37,432 nucleotides of DNA from Clostridia bacterium (GCA_017507525.1 JAFWAT010000009.1:1-37432); one strand, 5' to 3'; positions 7,226 through 16,263 are shown, counted from the stretch's first letter. Program-made: numbers and translations. The notes: a model not told the origin generated them from the sequence alone.

Positions 7226-7564
7226 TTAGTCAGAAATGGGTTTTTCAACTGTGCTGATTGCCCAACGCTCAAGCAGAATCAACTGCTTTTCTGTGTTTGA
7301 GCCGGTTTCAACAAAAACCCTATCATCTTTAATTCTTGCAATTTGACCGACAATACCGCCGATAGTAACGATTTTGTCACCAACCTTTAAGCTTGCCAGC
7401 ATTTCTCTCTTTTCCTTATCCTTTTTCCGCTGGGGTCTGATTAAGATAAAATAGAAAATCAAAATCATCGGCACAAAGGTAACAAGCATGCTCACAAGGC
7501 CACCCAATCCGCCTGCAGCAGCATTCATGCCTTCAGTTGCCGGTTCAGCAAATACACTCCACAT
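7226..7564 (-). CDS. yajC: Preprotein translocase subunit YajC
   Basis: An accessory subunit of the Sec translocon (SecDF-YajC), in the cytoplasmic membrane. The 112-residue protein has one N-terminal membrane helix (about 22-41, GLVSMLVTFVPMILIFYFIL) directly followed by the family signature RPQRKKDKE. A soluble domain with LKVGDKIVTIGGIVGQI follows. GGAGGTG lies 7 nt before the ATG at 7564. It has its own promoter and is first in the yajC, TIGR04086-type, scfA, scfB, rlmD series. yajC next to SCIFF genes is common in Clostridia. Confidence 0.95.
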   Translation of the reverse strand: MWSVFAEPATEGMNAAAGGLGGLVSMLVTFVPMILIFYFILIRPQRKKDKEKREMLASLKVGDKIVTIGGIVGQIARIKDDRVFVETGSNTEKQLILLERWAISTVEKPISD

Positions 7565-7604
7565 TGTGTTGCACCTCCAACAATATTTTTACAATGTACC
7601 TTTC

Positions 7605-7633
7605 ATTATACCTGTTTTTCCTAAATTTATCAA
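7605..7633 (-). promoter_or_regulatory. yajC operon promoter
   Basis: TTGATA (7633-7628), a 17 bp spacer and TATAAT (7610-7605) on the minus strand. The predicted start is about 34 nt upstream of the yajC start codon. Confidence 0.85.
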
Positions 7634-7677
7634 TAGATTTTTCCAAGCTTTCCAAAATACAACCGAAAGAATGTATG

Positions 7678-8217
7678 TTATATGTCGTAAAGCATTCCCT
7701 TGCGCACCGGCTCAGGATTAGCCCCCAAGGCGCTTGCAATGGCAAAGGCAAAATCTGCCGCCGTACCGGCACCCCGTGATGTAATCACATGACCGTCACA
7801 CACCACTCTATCCGCTTTGGCTGCGGCACCCAAAAGCTCTTGTTCATAGCCGGGGTAGCAGGTGGCACAGCGACCCTCGGTGATTCCAAAAGCGCCCAAA
7901 ATCTTCGGTGCAGCGCAAACAGCTGCCACAATTTTACCGGCTTTATCGGCTTGTTTCAGCAGTGCCTCCAGGTCGCTGCACGCCTGCAAATTGTCAGACC
8001 CCGGAAGGCCGCCGGGGAGAATAAGCGCACAAGCGGCATCAAAATCAACCTCTTCTAAGTAGCTGTCTGCCACAACGGGAATCCCGTGAGCACCGCAGAC
8101 CAGCAAATTGTCACTAATGGATACGGTTTGTACCGAAAGCTGACACCGCCTTAAAATGTCAATCACGCTGATTGCTTCAATTTCTTCAAAACCCTCTGCC
8201 AAAAATACATATACCAT
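7678..8217 (-). CDS. DJ-1/PfpI family protein
   Basis: A cytoplasmic 179-residue protein of the DJ-1/ThiJ/PfpI superfamily. Members include glyoxalase/deglycase-like and redox-sensing proteins, and the substrate here cannot be read. It shows the N-terminal VFLAEGFEEIEAI with the conserved acidic residue (Glu in EGFEEIE), LILPGGLPGSDNL, the nucleophile-elbow motif AAVCAAPKILG with its conserved Cys near residue 100, and ITSRGAGTAADFA. The length is typical of the YajL/DJ-1 group. AAGGAG lies 7 nt upstream of the ATG. It is transcribed from a promoter that overlaps the one for the divergent gene at 8320. No clear terminator is visible before the yajC promoter. Confidence 0.92.
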   Translation of the reverse strand: MVYVFLAEGFEEIEAISVIDILRRCQLSVQTVSISDNLLVCGAHGIPVVADSYLEEVDFDAACALILPGGLPGSDNLQACSDLEALLKQADKAGKIVAAVCAAPKILGAFGITEGRCATCYPGYEQELLGAAAKADRVVCDGHVITSRGAGTAADFAFAIASALGANPEPVRKGMLYDI

Positions 8218-8233
8218 GGAAAGGCTCCTTTCG

Positions 8234-8262
8234 TTGACTTTTTCTTTTACCTATATTATACT
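8234..8262 (+). promoter_or_regulatory. Promoter of the 8320 gene, overlapping a divergent promoter
   Basis: TTGACT (8234-8239), a 17 bp spacer and TATACT (8257-8262). Its -10 box overlaps the -10 of the oppositely directed DJ-1 promoter, so the two promoters should compete for polymerase. Confidence 0.78.
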
Positions 8263-8283
8263 AGTTTTAACCATAGGTTACAA
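8255..8283 (-). promoter_or_regulatory. DJ-1 family gene promoter
   Basis: On the minus strand TTGTAA (8283-8278), a 17 bp spacer and TATAAT (8260-8255). It overlaps the plus-strand promoter at 8234-8262. Confidence 0.72.
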
Positions 8284-8319
8284 GCTAAAAAACAAAGAAA
8301 TTTATGAAGGAGAACGATT

Positions 8320-9030
8320 ATGCCGGACAGAGTTTATATCATTGACAATCGCTATTACGATGCTGTTTATGCTGCTTTTGCCGGCAACCGCACGTTTTTG
8401 CCATCCGTTACCTGCCACGCTTTAGCGGCGCCTGTTTCTGCTCATCCGGACATGGTTTTGTTTTCCGCCGAAAAAGGTACCTGCATCTGTGCCGCTGAGG
8501 TTTACAGTCAGTACCTGAAAATTTTATCACCTTTTGGCGTAGAGTTGGTACAGGGCAACGCTTCATTAGGTAGTGACTATCCGGCAGATATTGCATATAA
8601 TGTATTAAACACGCGTGCCGGTGCTTTTGCCCGATTTGACAGCACCGACAAGCATCTTACCCGCCTGTTGGATAAAAAGCATATCAAAAAGGTAAATGTA
8701 GGTCAGGGCTATGCCCGTTGCTCTTCCGTTTCCTTTGGAGATGCTTTGATTTCAGCAGACCCCACAATCATAAAAGCCGGAAAAGAAGCCGGGCTTTCTG
8801 TACTTTCCATCACTCCCGGCTATGTCAATCTTCCCGGTTATGACTACGGCTTCATAGGCGGCGCCTCCGGCATACTGGGCGGCGATACCGTGGCATTTTT
8901 CGGTGACCTTTCCTACCATCCCGACGGTGAAAAAATCCGCAATTTCATCACTGCAAACGGCTTTTTTGTGGCAGAAATGCCCGGCCAGCCGCTTTCTGAC
9001 ATTGGTACAATTTTCTGCATAGAGTTGTGA
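8320..9030 (+). CDS. Conserved clostridial protein, probably DUF6873-like (GME fold)
   Basis: A 236-residue soluble protein starting MPDRVYIIDNRYYDAVY, with GGAG 8 nt upstream of the ATG. It resembles uncharacterised clostridial proteins assigned to DUF6873 with a guanidino-modifying-enzyme fold; that assignment is from memory. Visible blocks are NVGQGYARCSSVSFGDALISADP, containing a Cys and a Ser/Asp-rich stretch; SITPGYVNLPGYDYGFIGGASGI; and FFGDLSYHPDGEKI. Repeated Gly-rich turns and conserved Asp/Cys residues would suit an enzyme of that fold, but catalysis is unproven. It is likely co-transcribed with the YtxC-like gene 53 nt downstream. Confidence 0.75.
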   Translation: MPDRVYIIDNRYYDAVYAAFAGNRTFLPSVTCHALAAPVSAHPDMVLFSAEKGTCICAAEVYSQYLKILSPFGVELVQGNASLGSDYPADIAYNVLNTRAGAFARFDSTDKHLTRLLDKKHIKKVNVGQGYARCSSVSFGDALISADPTIIKAGKEAGLSVLSITPGYVNLPGYDYGFIGGASGILGGDTVAFFGDLSYHPDGEKIRNFITANGFFVAEMPGQPLSDIGTIFCIEL

Positions 9031-9083
9031 AAAATGTGTATAATACATCGTATATTTTTGTTTCCGAAAGGGAGTGAACCCAT

Positions 9084-9917
9084 TTGCAAAACCGAATCAC
9101 ACTGGGTTTAAACGGCGATGTCGGTCTGATTCAAACACGCCTTTTCAATCACCCTGAATGTGTGTTTCCCATTTCCATTTCCAAAGACGAAACGTCAGGC
9201 TCTGTCACCTATATTTATTTTGAACCCTCTGACGATGTATTTGTTTTAGACCAATATGTAAACGTTTTGGCGGAGTATATCATTGAGCGATATGAATGTC
9301 GCCTGCTTCGGCGCGTTTTAGAAGAAGAATACCGTGAGCTTTCTCCGCTGCAAAAACGTGAGGTTTTAAAAAGCATTGAGCTTTTCAGCGACGACCCTGC
9401 CATCGGCTACCGTGCACGAAAGCAGGCGGTGCTTCTGAGCATTTATGACTACTTAAAAGAAGACACCACCATGCTGATAGACGGTTTTGTTGCCTTTCGG
9501 CTGAAAGAATATGAATCTATTTTATCCCAGCTGGCAAAAAGGCTGGTGGAGCATTACCTGACCCGAAAAGAATATGAAGAATTTATCTCTCTGCTGAAAT
9601 ATTTTGTGAATGTTCAGGAGCAAAGACCTGAAAAAACGCACATTATAATAGGCGACAGTGGCGGTTACACGCTGCTGGATGAACAGGGCGAGGACATTAC
9701 CGCCCCCTCATTTGCTGATTTCATTGAGGGAGAAATTTTGTTGACGGAAGAAGCCTACGACGATTTACTCATCAGTGTTTTAATTACGCTGGCACCGAAA
9801 ACCATTACCGTTCACAATTGTCTGGCAATTAAAAATCATGAGCTTTTTTCTACGATTTCTCAGGTTTTTGACGGTAAAATTGACTACTGTTCAGGCTGCC
9901 ATTTTTGCAAAAATTAA
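9084..9917 (+). CDS. ytxC: YtxC-like sporulation protein
   Basis: 277 residues beginning at a TTG codon (9084), chosen because GGGAGTG lies 7 nt upstream and no in-frame ATG precedes the conserved region. It resembles the YtxC family of Bacilli and Clostridia, annotated as sporulation-associated with no known biochemical role. Features are a central helical region ending in EYEEFISLLKYFVNVQEQ, then GGYTLLDEQGEDIT, and a C-terminal beta/alpha region. It ends with a CSGCHFCKN tail containing three cysteines (C-x2-C-x2-C), which might bind metal. There are no membrane segments. An intrinsic terminator follows at 9923. Confidence 0.82.
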   Translation: MQNRITLGLNGDVGLIQTRLFNHPECVFPISISKDETSGSVTYIYFEPSDDVFVLDQYVNVLAEYIIERYECRLLRRVLEEEYRELSPLQKREVLKSIELFSDDPAIGYRARKQAVLLSIYDYLKEDTTMLIDGFVAFRLKEYESILSQLAKRLVEHYLTRKEYEEFISLLKYFVNVQEQRPEKTHIIIGDSGGYTLLDEQGEDITAPSFADFIEGEILLTEEAYDDLLISVLITLAPKTITVHNCLAIKNHELFSTISQVFDGKIDYCSGCHFCKN

Positions 9918-9922
9918 TCTCT

Positions 9923-9958
9923 AAGACGGGTTCGCCAAAGGGCAATCCGTCTTTTTCT
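9923..9958 (+). terminator. Terminator after the YtxC-like gene
   Basis: AAGACGG (9923-9929) and CCGTCTT (9947-9953) form a 7 bp stem around a loop that can pair further (GCC with GGC), followed by a T-rich tract. Confidence 0.85.
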
Positions 9959-10021
9959 TTTCTGCCTTCCTCATTGTCGTTATATTATAGGAAAAGACTT
10001 GAAAAAAACCGCTAAAAACTA

Positions 10022-10050
10022 TTGATTATACAGCAAAAATATGATAAAAT
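10022..10050 (+). promoter_or_regulatory. alaS operon promoter
   Basis: TTGATT (10022-10027), a 17 bp spacer and TAAAAT (10045-10050). The leader is only about 30 nt, too short for a T-box. The position rules out an alaS start at 10022. Confidence 0.82.
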
Positions 10051-10087
10051 AGTATTTCAAGTATATACTTTTGAGAGGAAGATTGCT

Positions 10088-12724
10088 GTGCAAAAGCTAG
10101 GTCTCAATGGAATAAGAGAAAAATATTTATCTTTTTTTGAAGGAAAAGGTCATTACAGAATGCCCAGTTTTTCACTGGTGCCTGAAAATGACCCCAGTCT
10201 GCTGTTGATTAATGCCGGTATGGCGCCCTTAAAGCCCTACTTCACCGGTCGGCAGATGCCCCCCAGCAAACGGGTGACCACCTGCCAGAAATGCATCCGC
10301 ACACCGGATATTGAACGCGTGGGTAAAACCGCCCGTCACGGCACATTTTTTGAAATGCTGGGTAACTTCTCCTTCGGTGATTATTTTAAGCATGAAGCCA
10401 CAGCCTGGGCGTGGGAATTCATTACAAAAGAACTGGAAATCCCCGTTGACAAGCTGTGGGTTACCATTTATGAAGACGATGACGAAGCCTTTGAAATCTG
10501 GACAAAGGAAGTGGGCGTTGCCCCTGACCGCATTGTCCGCATGGGTAAGGAAGATAACTTCTGGGAAATCGGTTCCGGTCCTTGCGGCCCCTGCTCGGAG
10601 CTTTACTATGACCGCGGTGAAGAAAACGGCTGCGGTTCCCCGGATTGCGGCGTAGGCTGTGAGTGTGACCGTTTCATTGAATTCTGGAATCTCGTGTTTA
10701 CCCAGTTTGATAAGCAGGAAGACGGCACTTATGAAAAGCTGGCGCATCCTAACATTGATACCGGTATGGGTCTTGAACGTATTGCCTGCATCATGCAGGG
10801 CGTTGACTCTTTGTTTGATGTTGACACCATTTACAGAATTTCTGAAAAAGTTTGTGAAATGGCAAAGGTTGAATATAAAAAAGACGAAAAGACCGATGTT
10901 TCTATCCGTGTTATCACTGACCACATCAGAAGCACCGTGTTCTTAGTATCTGATGGGGTTCGTCCTTCGAACGAAGGCAGAGGCTACGTTCTGCGTCGAC
11001 TCCTCCGCCGTGCTGCGCGCCATGGTAAGCTTTTGGGCATTAACAAGGCATTTTTGGCTGACCTTGCCGACACCGTCATTAACGAATCCTGTGGTGCTTA
11101 TCCTGCACTTTCTGAAAACCGTGACAGAATTAAAAATATCATCCGCATGGAAGAAGAACGGTTCATCGAAACCATCGACGCCGGCTTTGCAATTTTAAAC
11201 AGCTTTATCAGCCAGCGTTCAGAAAATGAGAAGGATACTCCCTTCTCCGGCGAGCAGGCATTTAAATTATATGATACCTATGGCTTCCCCATTGATTTGA
11301 CCCGTGAAATCTTAGCAGAAAAGGGCATCTTAGTTGATGAAGAAGGCTTTGCCGCTGAAATGGACAAACAGCGTCAGCGTGCAAGAGCTGCCAGCAAAAT
11401 GAACGATGTGGGCTGGGATGATAGAATTGCCGATATTTTAGTGGCTTACAATCCCACCAAGTTTGTCGGTTATGACGAATTAGCTGCAACGGTAAAGGTT
11501 TTAGCCGTGATTGCAAACCAGGAAAAGGTTACAAGCCTTTCTGACGGTGAAGGCATTGCCGTTTTAGATACCACGCCGTTTTATGGTGAAGGCGGCGGTC
11601 AGGTTGGCGACAAGGGCGTACTTTATAACGACCTGTGCCGTGCTGAGGTTTTAGATACCAAAAAGACAGCCGATGGAAAATTCTATCATATTGTTAAAGT
11701 TACAGAGGGCGAGCTGAAAGAGGGCGATGAACTGACGGCACAGGTTGACACCGATTACCGCAGTGCCATCTCCCGGAATCACAGTGTAACCCATTTGCTG
11801 CATAAGGCGCTGCAAAACCGCTTCGGCAGCGAGGTTGGTCAGGCAGGTTCTTTGGTTGAAAACGGCCGTATGCGTTTTGATTTCACGCTGACACAGCCCA
11901 TTTCTAATGAGGATTTAAAGATTGTTGAAGCAGAGGTTAACCGTTACATTTTAAGCGCTCTTTCTGTTTCATGGGAGAATATGCCCATTGACGAAGCAAA
12001 GAAACTGGGCGCAACCGCTATGTTCGGTGATAAATACGGCGATGTTGTCCGGGTGGTTACCATGGGTGATTATTCTATGGAGCTTTGCGGTGGCTGCCAT
12101 GTGAAAAACACCGCTGAAATCGGTCTGTTTAAAATCTTATCCGAAGGTGGCGTTGCTGCCGGCATTCGCAGAATTGAGGGTGTCACCGGTTTTGGCGTGC
12201 TGGATGAACTCTACAGCCTTGAAACCGAGCTTGCATCAGCTGCATCTGTGCTCAAATGTGCTCCTCGCGATGTAGCACAAAAAGCCCAGGCGCTGCAAAG
12301 TGAATTAAAAGCAGCCGGCTCTCAGATTGAAGCAATGACTGCTAAAATGGCAAAGAATGCCGCAGCAGACCTTTTAAACAATGCAACTGTTGTTGGCGAT
12401 GTAACTGTTGTTACCGCTAAGCTTGAAAATACAGGGGTTGACGGCATGCGTGCTTTGGGTGACTCTGTTAAAGAAAAGCTGCCCTGCGCCTTTGTGGCAC
12501 TGGCTGACGTTTCCGGCGACAAGGTAACCTTTATCACCATGGCGACCAAAGACGCTGTAAAAGCAGGCGTTCATGCCGGCAACATCATTCGTGAAATGGC
12601 GCGCATTGCCGGCGGCGGCGGTGGCGGCCGTCCTGATTCTGCTCAGGCAGGCGGTAAGAATGCCGAAAAAGCAGACGAAGCACTTAAAAAAGCGATTGCG
12701 TTAGTAAAAGAAACCCTTCAATAA
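10088..12724 (+). CDS. alaS: Alanyl-tRNA synthetase
   Basis: Charges tRNA-Ala. The 878-residue protein begins at GTG 10088, with GAGAGGA about 8 nt upstream. A longer in-frame reading from a TTG at 10022 runs through the promoter and is rejected. Class II catalytic domain: SFSLVPENDPSLLLINAGMA, then CQKCIRTPDIERVGKTARHG and FFEMLGNFSFGDYF. A four-Cys insert CGSPDCGVGCECDRF is seen as in Firmicute AlaS. The editing domain has zinc ligands HSVTH (about 565-569) and CGGCH (about 666-670). The C-Ala domain ends with the glycine-rich GGGGGGRPDSAQAGG. It heads an operon with pgsA, a small membrane ORF and valS. Confidence 0.97.
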   Translation: MQKLGLNGIREKYLSFFEGKGHYRMPSFSLVPENDPSLLLINAGMAPLKPYFTGRQMPPSKRVTTCQKCIRTPDIERVGKTARHGTFFEMLGNFSFGDYFKHEATAWAWEFITKELEIPVDKLWVTIYEDDDEAFEIWTKEVGVAPDRIVRMGKEDNFWEIGSGPCGPCSELYYDRGEENGCGSPDCGVGCECDRFIEFWNLVFTQFDKQEDGTYEKLAHPNIDTGMGLERIACIMQGVDSLFDVDTIYRISEKVCEMAKVEYKKDEKTDVSIRVITDHIRSTVFLVSDGVRPSNEGRGYVLRRLLRRAARHGKLLGINKAFLADLADTVINESCGAYPALSENRDRIKNIIRMEEERFIETIDAGFAILNSFISQRSENEKDTPFSGEQAFKLYDTYGFPIDLTREILAEKGILVDEEGFAAEMDKQRQRARAASKMNDVGWDDRIADILVAYNPTKFVGYDELAATVKVLAVIANQEKVTSLSDGEGIAVLDTTPFYGEGGGQVGDKGVLYNDLCRAEVLDTKKTADGKFYHIVKVTEGELKEGDELTAQVDTDYRSAISRNHSVTHLLHKALQNRFGSEVGQAGSLVENGRMRFDFTLTQPISNEDLKIVEAEVNRYILSALSVSWENMPIDEAKKLGATAMFGDKYGDVVRVVTMGDYSMELCGGCHVKNTAEIGLFKILSEGGVAAGIRRIEGVTGFGVLDELYSLETELASAASVLKCAPRDVAQKAQALQSELKAAGSQIEAMTAKMAKNAAADLLNNATVVGDVTVVTAKLENTGVDGMRALGDSVKEKLPCAFVALADVSGDKVTFITMATKDAVKAGVHAGNIIREMARIAGGGGGGRPDSAQAGGKNAEKADEALKKAIALVKETLQ

Positions 12725-12760
12725 TAACAAGCAACATTCACGAAAAGAGGTGAAGCAACC

Positions 12761-13324
12761 GTGAATTTACCAAATATATTAACGCTGATTCGAATGTTCT
12801 TAGTCCCTTTGTTTGTGGCGGTATTCTACAATGAAGAGGGCATGCGGGTTTGGTCTAGCCTGATTTTTATTGTAGCAAGTGCAACAGACGTATTAGACGG
12901 ATATTTGGCTCGAAAACTGAATTTGAGTACGAAATGGGGGCAGTTAATGGACCCGCTGGCTGACAAATGTATGCAGCTTGCCGTTATATTAACTTTGTTC
13001 TCTGTCCGGTTGGTGCCGGCCTGGTTCATCATCATCTTAGTACTAAAAGAGTTAATGCTCATTTGCGGCAGCATCTTTTTATACAGTAAGAAAACCTATG
13101 TAAAGGCCAATCACGCAGGAAAGCTCAATACGGTGTTTCTCTTTGTTGTCATGACCCTTCTTTTGTTGCTTCCCTCCATGAATGTCACGGTTAAAAATAT
13201 TCTACTGGGCTTTTCAGTGGCACTGACGCTTTTGGCCGGAATCACATATTTATATTTGTATTTCGTCCATAATCAGTCTTTTAAGAAATATGCACCTAAG
13301 AAAAAGAAAGGAGAGTCCGTATGA
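12761..13324 (+). CDS. pgsA: CDP-diacylglycerol--glycerol-3-phosphate 3-phosphatidyltransferase
   Basis: Makes phosphatidylglycerophosphate, the committed step of phosphatidylglycerol and cardiolipin synthesis, in the cytoplasmic membrane. The 187-residue protein has several hydrophobic helices. The CDP-alcohol phosphotransferase motif spans D43, D46-G47, A50-R51, G60, D64 and D68 (within DVLDGYLARKLN and GQLMDPLADK), with all catalytic Asp residues present. It begins at GTG 12761 behind AGAGGTG, and starts MNLPNILTLIR as is typical. The basic tail KKYAPKKKKGE is cytoplasmic. It sits 36 nt behind alaS, and its stop overlaps the start of the next ORF (ATGA). Confidence 0.95.
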   Translation: MNLPNILTLIRMFLVPLFVAVFYNEEGMRVWSSLIFIVASATDVLDGYLARKLNLSTKWGQLMDPLADKCMQLAVILTLFSVRLVPAWFIIILVLKELMLICGSIFLYSKKTYVKANHAGKLNTVFLFVVMTLLLLLPSMNVTVKNILLGFSVALTLLAGITYLYLYFVHNQSFKKYAPKKKKGESV

Positions 13325-13530
13325 CAACAATCGGTTGGATTTTAATTGTCGTCGGTGCGCTGGTAAATTATCTGGCAAAGCCGGTGCTGAAGAAAGCGAC
13401 AAAAACAAACGACGATCCGGAACAAAAACTTTTATACATCATTAAAATTATAGGCTTATGCGTGGTCATCGCAGGTGCGGTGATGATTTTTATGGCAGGG
13501 GGTAAAGTAGATGTCGGAACAATTAGATAA
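13321..13530 (+). CDS. Small two-helix membrane protein, unknown function
   Basis: A 69-residue ORF beginning [20 protein letters not shown]. Two hydrophobic segments (about 4-18 and 40-60) flank a basic/polar stretch [13 protein letters not shown]. It overlaps the pgsA stop by 4 nt (ATGA) with AAAGGAGAG upstream, and overlaps the start of valS by 20 nt, so it is translationally embedded between two essential genes. I do not recognise a family. The close coupling and strong ribosome binding site support it being real. Confidence 0.75.
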   Translation: MTTIGWILIVVGALVNYLAKPVLKKATKTNDDPEQKLLYIIKIIGLCVVIAGAVMIFMAGGKVDVGTIR

Positions 13531-16141
13531 AATATATAATCCCGGCGAAGTGGAAGACAGACTGTATAACAATTGGGTGGAAAAAGGATATTTCACACCG
13601 GAAATCGACCCGGAAAAAGAACCTTTTACCATTGTGATTCCGCCGCCGAACGTAACCGGTCAATTGCACATGGGTCATGCCTTAGATGAAACACTGCAGG
13701 ATATTTTAATCCGCTATAAGCGCATGGCAGGTTTTAGCACCTTGTGGGTACCGGGAACGGACCACGCCGGTATTGCAACGCAGATTAAGGTTGAAGAAAT
13801 GCTGAGAAAGGAAGAGGGAAAAACCCGCTATGATTTGGGGCGCGAAGCCTTTACCCAGCGTGTTTGGGACTGGAAACACCAGTACGGTACCCGCATTATT
13901 AACCAGCTCAAAAAACTGGGTAGCTCCTGCGACTGGACCCGTGAACGGTTCACCATGGATGAAAACCTTTCCAAAGCTGTGAAAGAGGTCTTTGTTACCT
14001 TATATGAAAAGGGCTTGATTTATCAGGGCGAACGCATCATTAACTGGTGCCCCAACTGTATTACGGCTCTGTCTGACGCTGAGGTTGAATATGCTGAGCA
14101 TCAAGGTGCTTTCTGGCACATCCGTTACCCGGTTAAAGACAGCGATGAATCCTTTGTCATCGCTACCACCCGTCCCGAAACCCTGCTGGGCGATACTGCC
14201 GTTGCAGTTAATCCTGAGGACGAACGTTACACGCATTTAGTAGGCAAAACCTTGATTCTGCCTTTGGTAGGTCGTGAAATCCCCATCATTGCAGATGAAT
14301 ATGTTGATAAAGAATTCGGAACCGGTGCTGTTAAAATTACACCGGCTCATGACCCTAACGACTTTGAAGTGGGTGCCCGTCATAATCTGCCCATTATTAA
14401 GGTATTAGACGATAGCGCCAAGGTCAATGAAAACGGCGGTAAATATCAGGGCCTTGACCGGTATGAAGCCCGCCGCCAGATCATCAAAGACCTAGATGCG
14501 CAAGGCTTTTTGGTTAAAACCGAAGACCATGTTCACAACGTTGGTCAGTGTTACCGTTGCAGCACCACCGTTGAACCCATCACCTCCCGTCAGTGGTTTG
14601 TTAAAATGGGTCCTTTAGCAGAAGAGGCGCTCCGTGTTGTAAAAGACGGCACCATTTCTTTTGTGCCTGACCGTTTCTCCAAGACCTATACTAACTGGAT
14701 GGAAAATGTCCATGACTGGTGTATTTCCAGACAGCTCTGGTGGGGCCACAGAATTCCGGCTTATTACTGCGATGCCTGTGGTGAAACCGTTGTCAGCCGT
14801 GAGGATGTGACGGTTTGCCCCAAGTGCGGTGCTAAGATGCGTCAGGATGAAGACGTGCTGGATACCTGGTTTAGCTCTGCTCTCTGGCCGTTTTCCACAC
14901 TGGGTTGGCCCGAAGAAACCGAAGACCTTAAATATTTCTACCCCACTAGCGTTTTGGTTACGGGTTATGATATCATCTTCTTCTGGGTTGCCCGTATGAT
15001 TTTCTCCGCTATGGAGCACATGGGCAAGGAACCCTTTAAACATGTCCTCATTCACGGTTTGGTTCGTGACTCTCAGGGTAGAAAGATGTCAAAATCCTTA
15101 GGCAACGGCGTTGACCCCTTAGAGGTTATTGCACAGTACGGTGCCGATGCTCTGCGCTTTACCCTGGCAACAGGTAATTCTCCGGGTAATGACATGCGTT
15201 ATTCTGACGAGCGTGTTGAAGCCAGCCGTAACTTTGCCAACAAAATCTGGAATGCATCTCGATTTGTGTTGATGAACTTAACTGTATCCCAGCGCAAGTT
15301 GCCAAATAGCGACCAGCTTGCCTTAGAAGATAAATGGATTCTCCATAAATACAATCAGTTGGTTAAGGAAGTAACTGACAATTTAGACCGTTTTGAACTG
15401 GGTATTGCTGTCGGCAAGCTCTATGACTTTATCTGGGATGAATTCTGTGACTGGTATATTGAGCTGATTAAGCCCCGTCTGTATGATGAGGACTGCCCCA
15501 GCAACAAGACAGCTCAGTATGTTCTGTCTTATGTTCTCTCCGGCGCATTGGAACTTTTGCATCCTTTTATGCCCTTTATTACAGAAGAAATCTGGCAGAA
15601 GCTGCCCCACGAGGGTGAAAGCATTGTCATTACCAAGTGGCCGACGTTCTCTGACAGCTTATGCTTCCCAGCGGAAGCCGCTGACATGGAACTGGTTAAA
15701 AGCGCTTTAAAAGCCATCCGTAATCAGCGTAGCGAAATGAACATCCCGCCTTCTAAAAAGGCTAAGGTATATATCAAAACCGAAAAGGCGGAGGTATTCA
15801 GTCAGGCAGGTATTTTCTTTGAAAAACTGGCTTCCGCTTCTGAAACTGCCATCTGTGGTAGCGATTTTGTTCCCCCGGCAAACGCAGTTTCCTGCGTTGT
15901 GGAAGGCGCTCAGCTCTTTATGCCCTTAGACGATTTAGTGGATAAGGAAAAGGAACTGGAGCGTTTGACCAAAGAAAAAGAACGTTTGCTTGGTGAAATC
16001 AAGCGCGTTGAGGGTAAGCTGAATAACCAGGGCTTTATTGCAAAAGCGCCGGCACAGGTTGTTGAAGAAGAGCGCAAGAAGGAAAGCAAATACCGCGAAA
16101 TGCTGGATAAGGTTTTAGAAAGCATGAAGCTCTACAGCTAA
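13511..16141 (+). CDS. valS: Valyl-tRNA synthetase
   Basis: A class I synthetase charging tRNA-Val, with an editing domain against Thr-tRNA. 876 residues: HMGH motif at 53-56 ([15 protein letters not shown]), editing region with [17 protein letters not shown] and HDPNDFEVG, zinc-type [16 protein letters not shown] pairs, the KMSKS motif near residue 524 ([18 protein letters not shown]), an anticodon-binding helical domain, and a C-terminal coiled coil ([20 protein letters not shown]) typical of bacterial ValS. The ATG at 13511 lies behind GGGGG and overlaps the preceding small ORF by 20 nt. An intrinsic terminator follows 16 nt after the stop. No T-box precedes it; it depends on the alaS promoter. 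Confidence 0.97.
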   Translation: MSEQLDKIYNPGEVEDRLYNNWVEKGYFTPEIDPEKEPFTIVIPPPNVTGQLHMGHALDETLQDILIRYKRMAGFSTLWVPGTDHAGIATQIKVEEMLRKEEGKTRYDLGREAFTQRVWDWKHQYGTRIINQLKKLGSSCDWTRERFTMDENLSKAVKEVFVTLYEKGLIYQGERIINWCPNCITALSDAEVEYAEHQGAFWHIRYPVKDSDESFVIATTRPETLLGDTAVAVNPEDERYTHLVGKTLILPLVGREIPIIADEYVDKEFGTGAVKITPAHDPNDFEVGARHNLPIIKVLDDSAKVNENGGKYQGLDRYEARRQIIKDLDAQGFLVKTEDHVHNVGQCYRCSTTVEPITSRQWFVKMGPLAEEALRVVKDGTISFVPDRFSKTYTNWMENVHDWCISRQLWWGHRIPAYYCDACGETVVSREDVTVCPKCGAKMRQDEDVLDTWFSSALWPFSTLGWPEETEDLKYFYPTSVLVTGYDIIFFWVARMIFSAMEHMGKEPFKHVLIHGLVRDSQGRKMSKSLGNGVDPLEVIAQYGADALRFTLATGNSPGNDMRYSDERVEASRNFANKIWNASRFVLMNLTVSQRKLPNSDQLALEDKWILHKYNQLVKEVTDNLDRFELGIAVGKLYDFIWDEFCDWYIELIKPRLYDEDCPSNKTAQYVLSYVLSGALELLHPFMPFITEEIWQKLPHEGESIVITKWPTFSDSLCFPAEAADMELVKSALKAIRNQRSEMNIPPSKKAKVYIKTEKAEVFSQAGIFFEKLASASETAICGSDFVPPANAVSCVVEGAQLFMPLDDLVDKEKELERLTKEKERLLGEIKRVEGKLNNQGFIAKAPAQVVEEERKKESKYREMLDKVLESMKLYS

Positions 16142-16156
16142 AAGACTACAATAGCC

Positions 16157-16195
16157 AAAACCGGCTTCGGCACATGCGCCCAAGCCGGTTTTTTA
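16157..16195 (+). terminator. Terminator of the alaS-pgsA-valS operon
   Basis: AAAACCGGCTT (16157-16167) pairs with AAGCCGGTTTT (16182-16192) over 11 bp, ending in a T-run. Confidence 0.93.
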
Positions 16196-16234
16196 TGGTA
16201 ATTATGAATAATCCCTTAATTCTTCCAATTGCCA

Positions 16235-16263
16235 TTGACACGGTTTTAAAAATGTGATAAAAT
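16235..16263 (+). promoter_or_regulatory. Promoter of the DUF1292 / hemolysin III genes
   Basis: TTGACA (16235-16240), a 17 bp spacer and TAAAAT (16258-16263). The predicted start is near 16270, leaving a leader of about 85 nt. Confidence 0.88.

Noticed and set aside
10022-10087. Upstream extension of alaS from a TTG
   Set aside because: The region contains the -35 and -10 boxes; GTG 10088 gives the usual AlaS start and length.
10229-10924. 231-codon minus-strand ORF inside alaS
   Set aside because: It is a shadow of alaS in a well-conserved catalytic region, with no ribosome binding site or family likeness.
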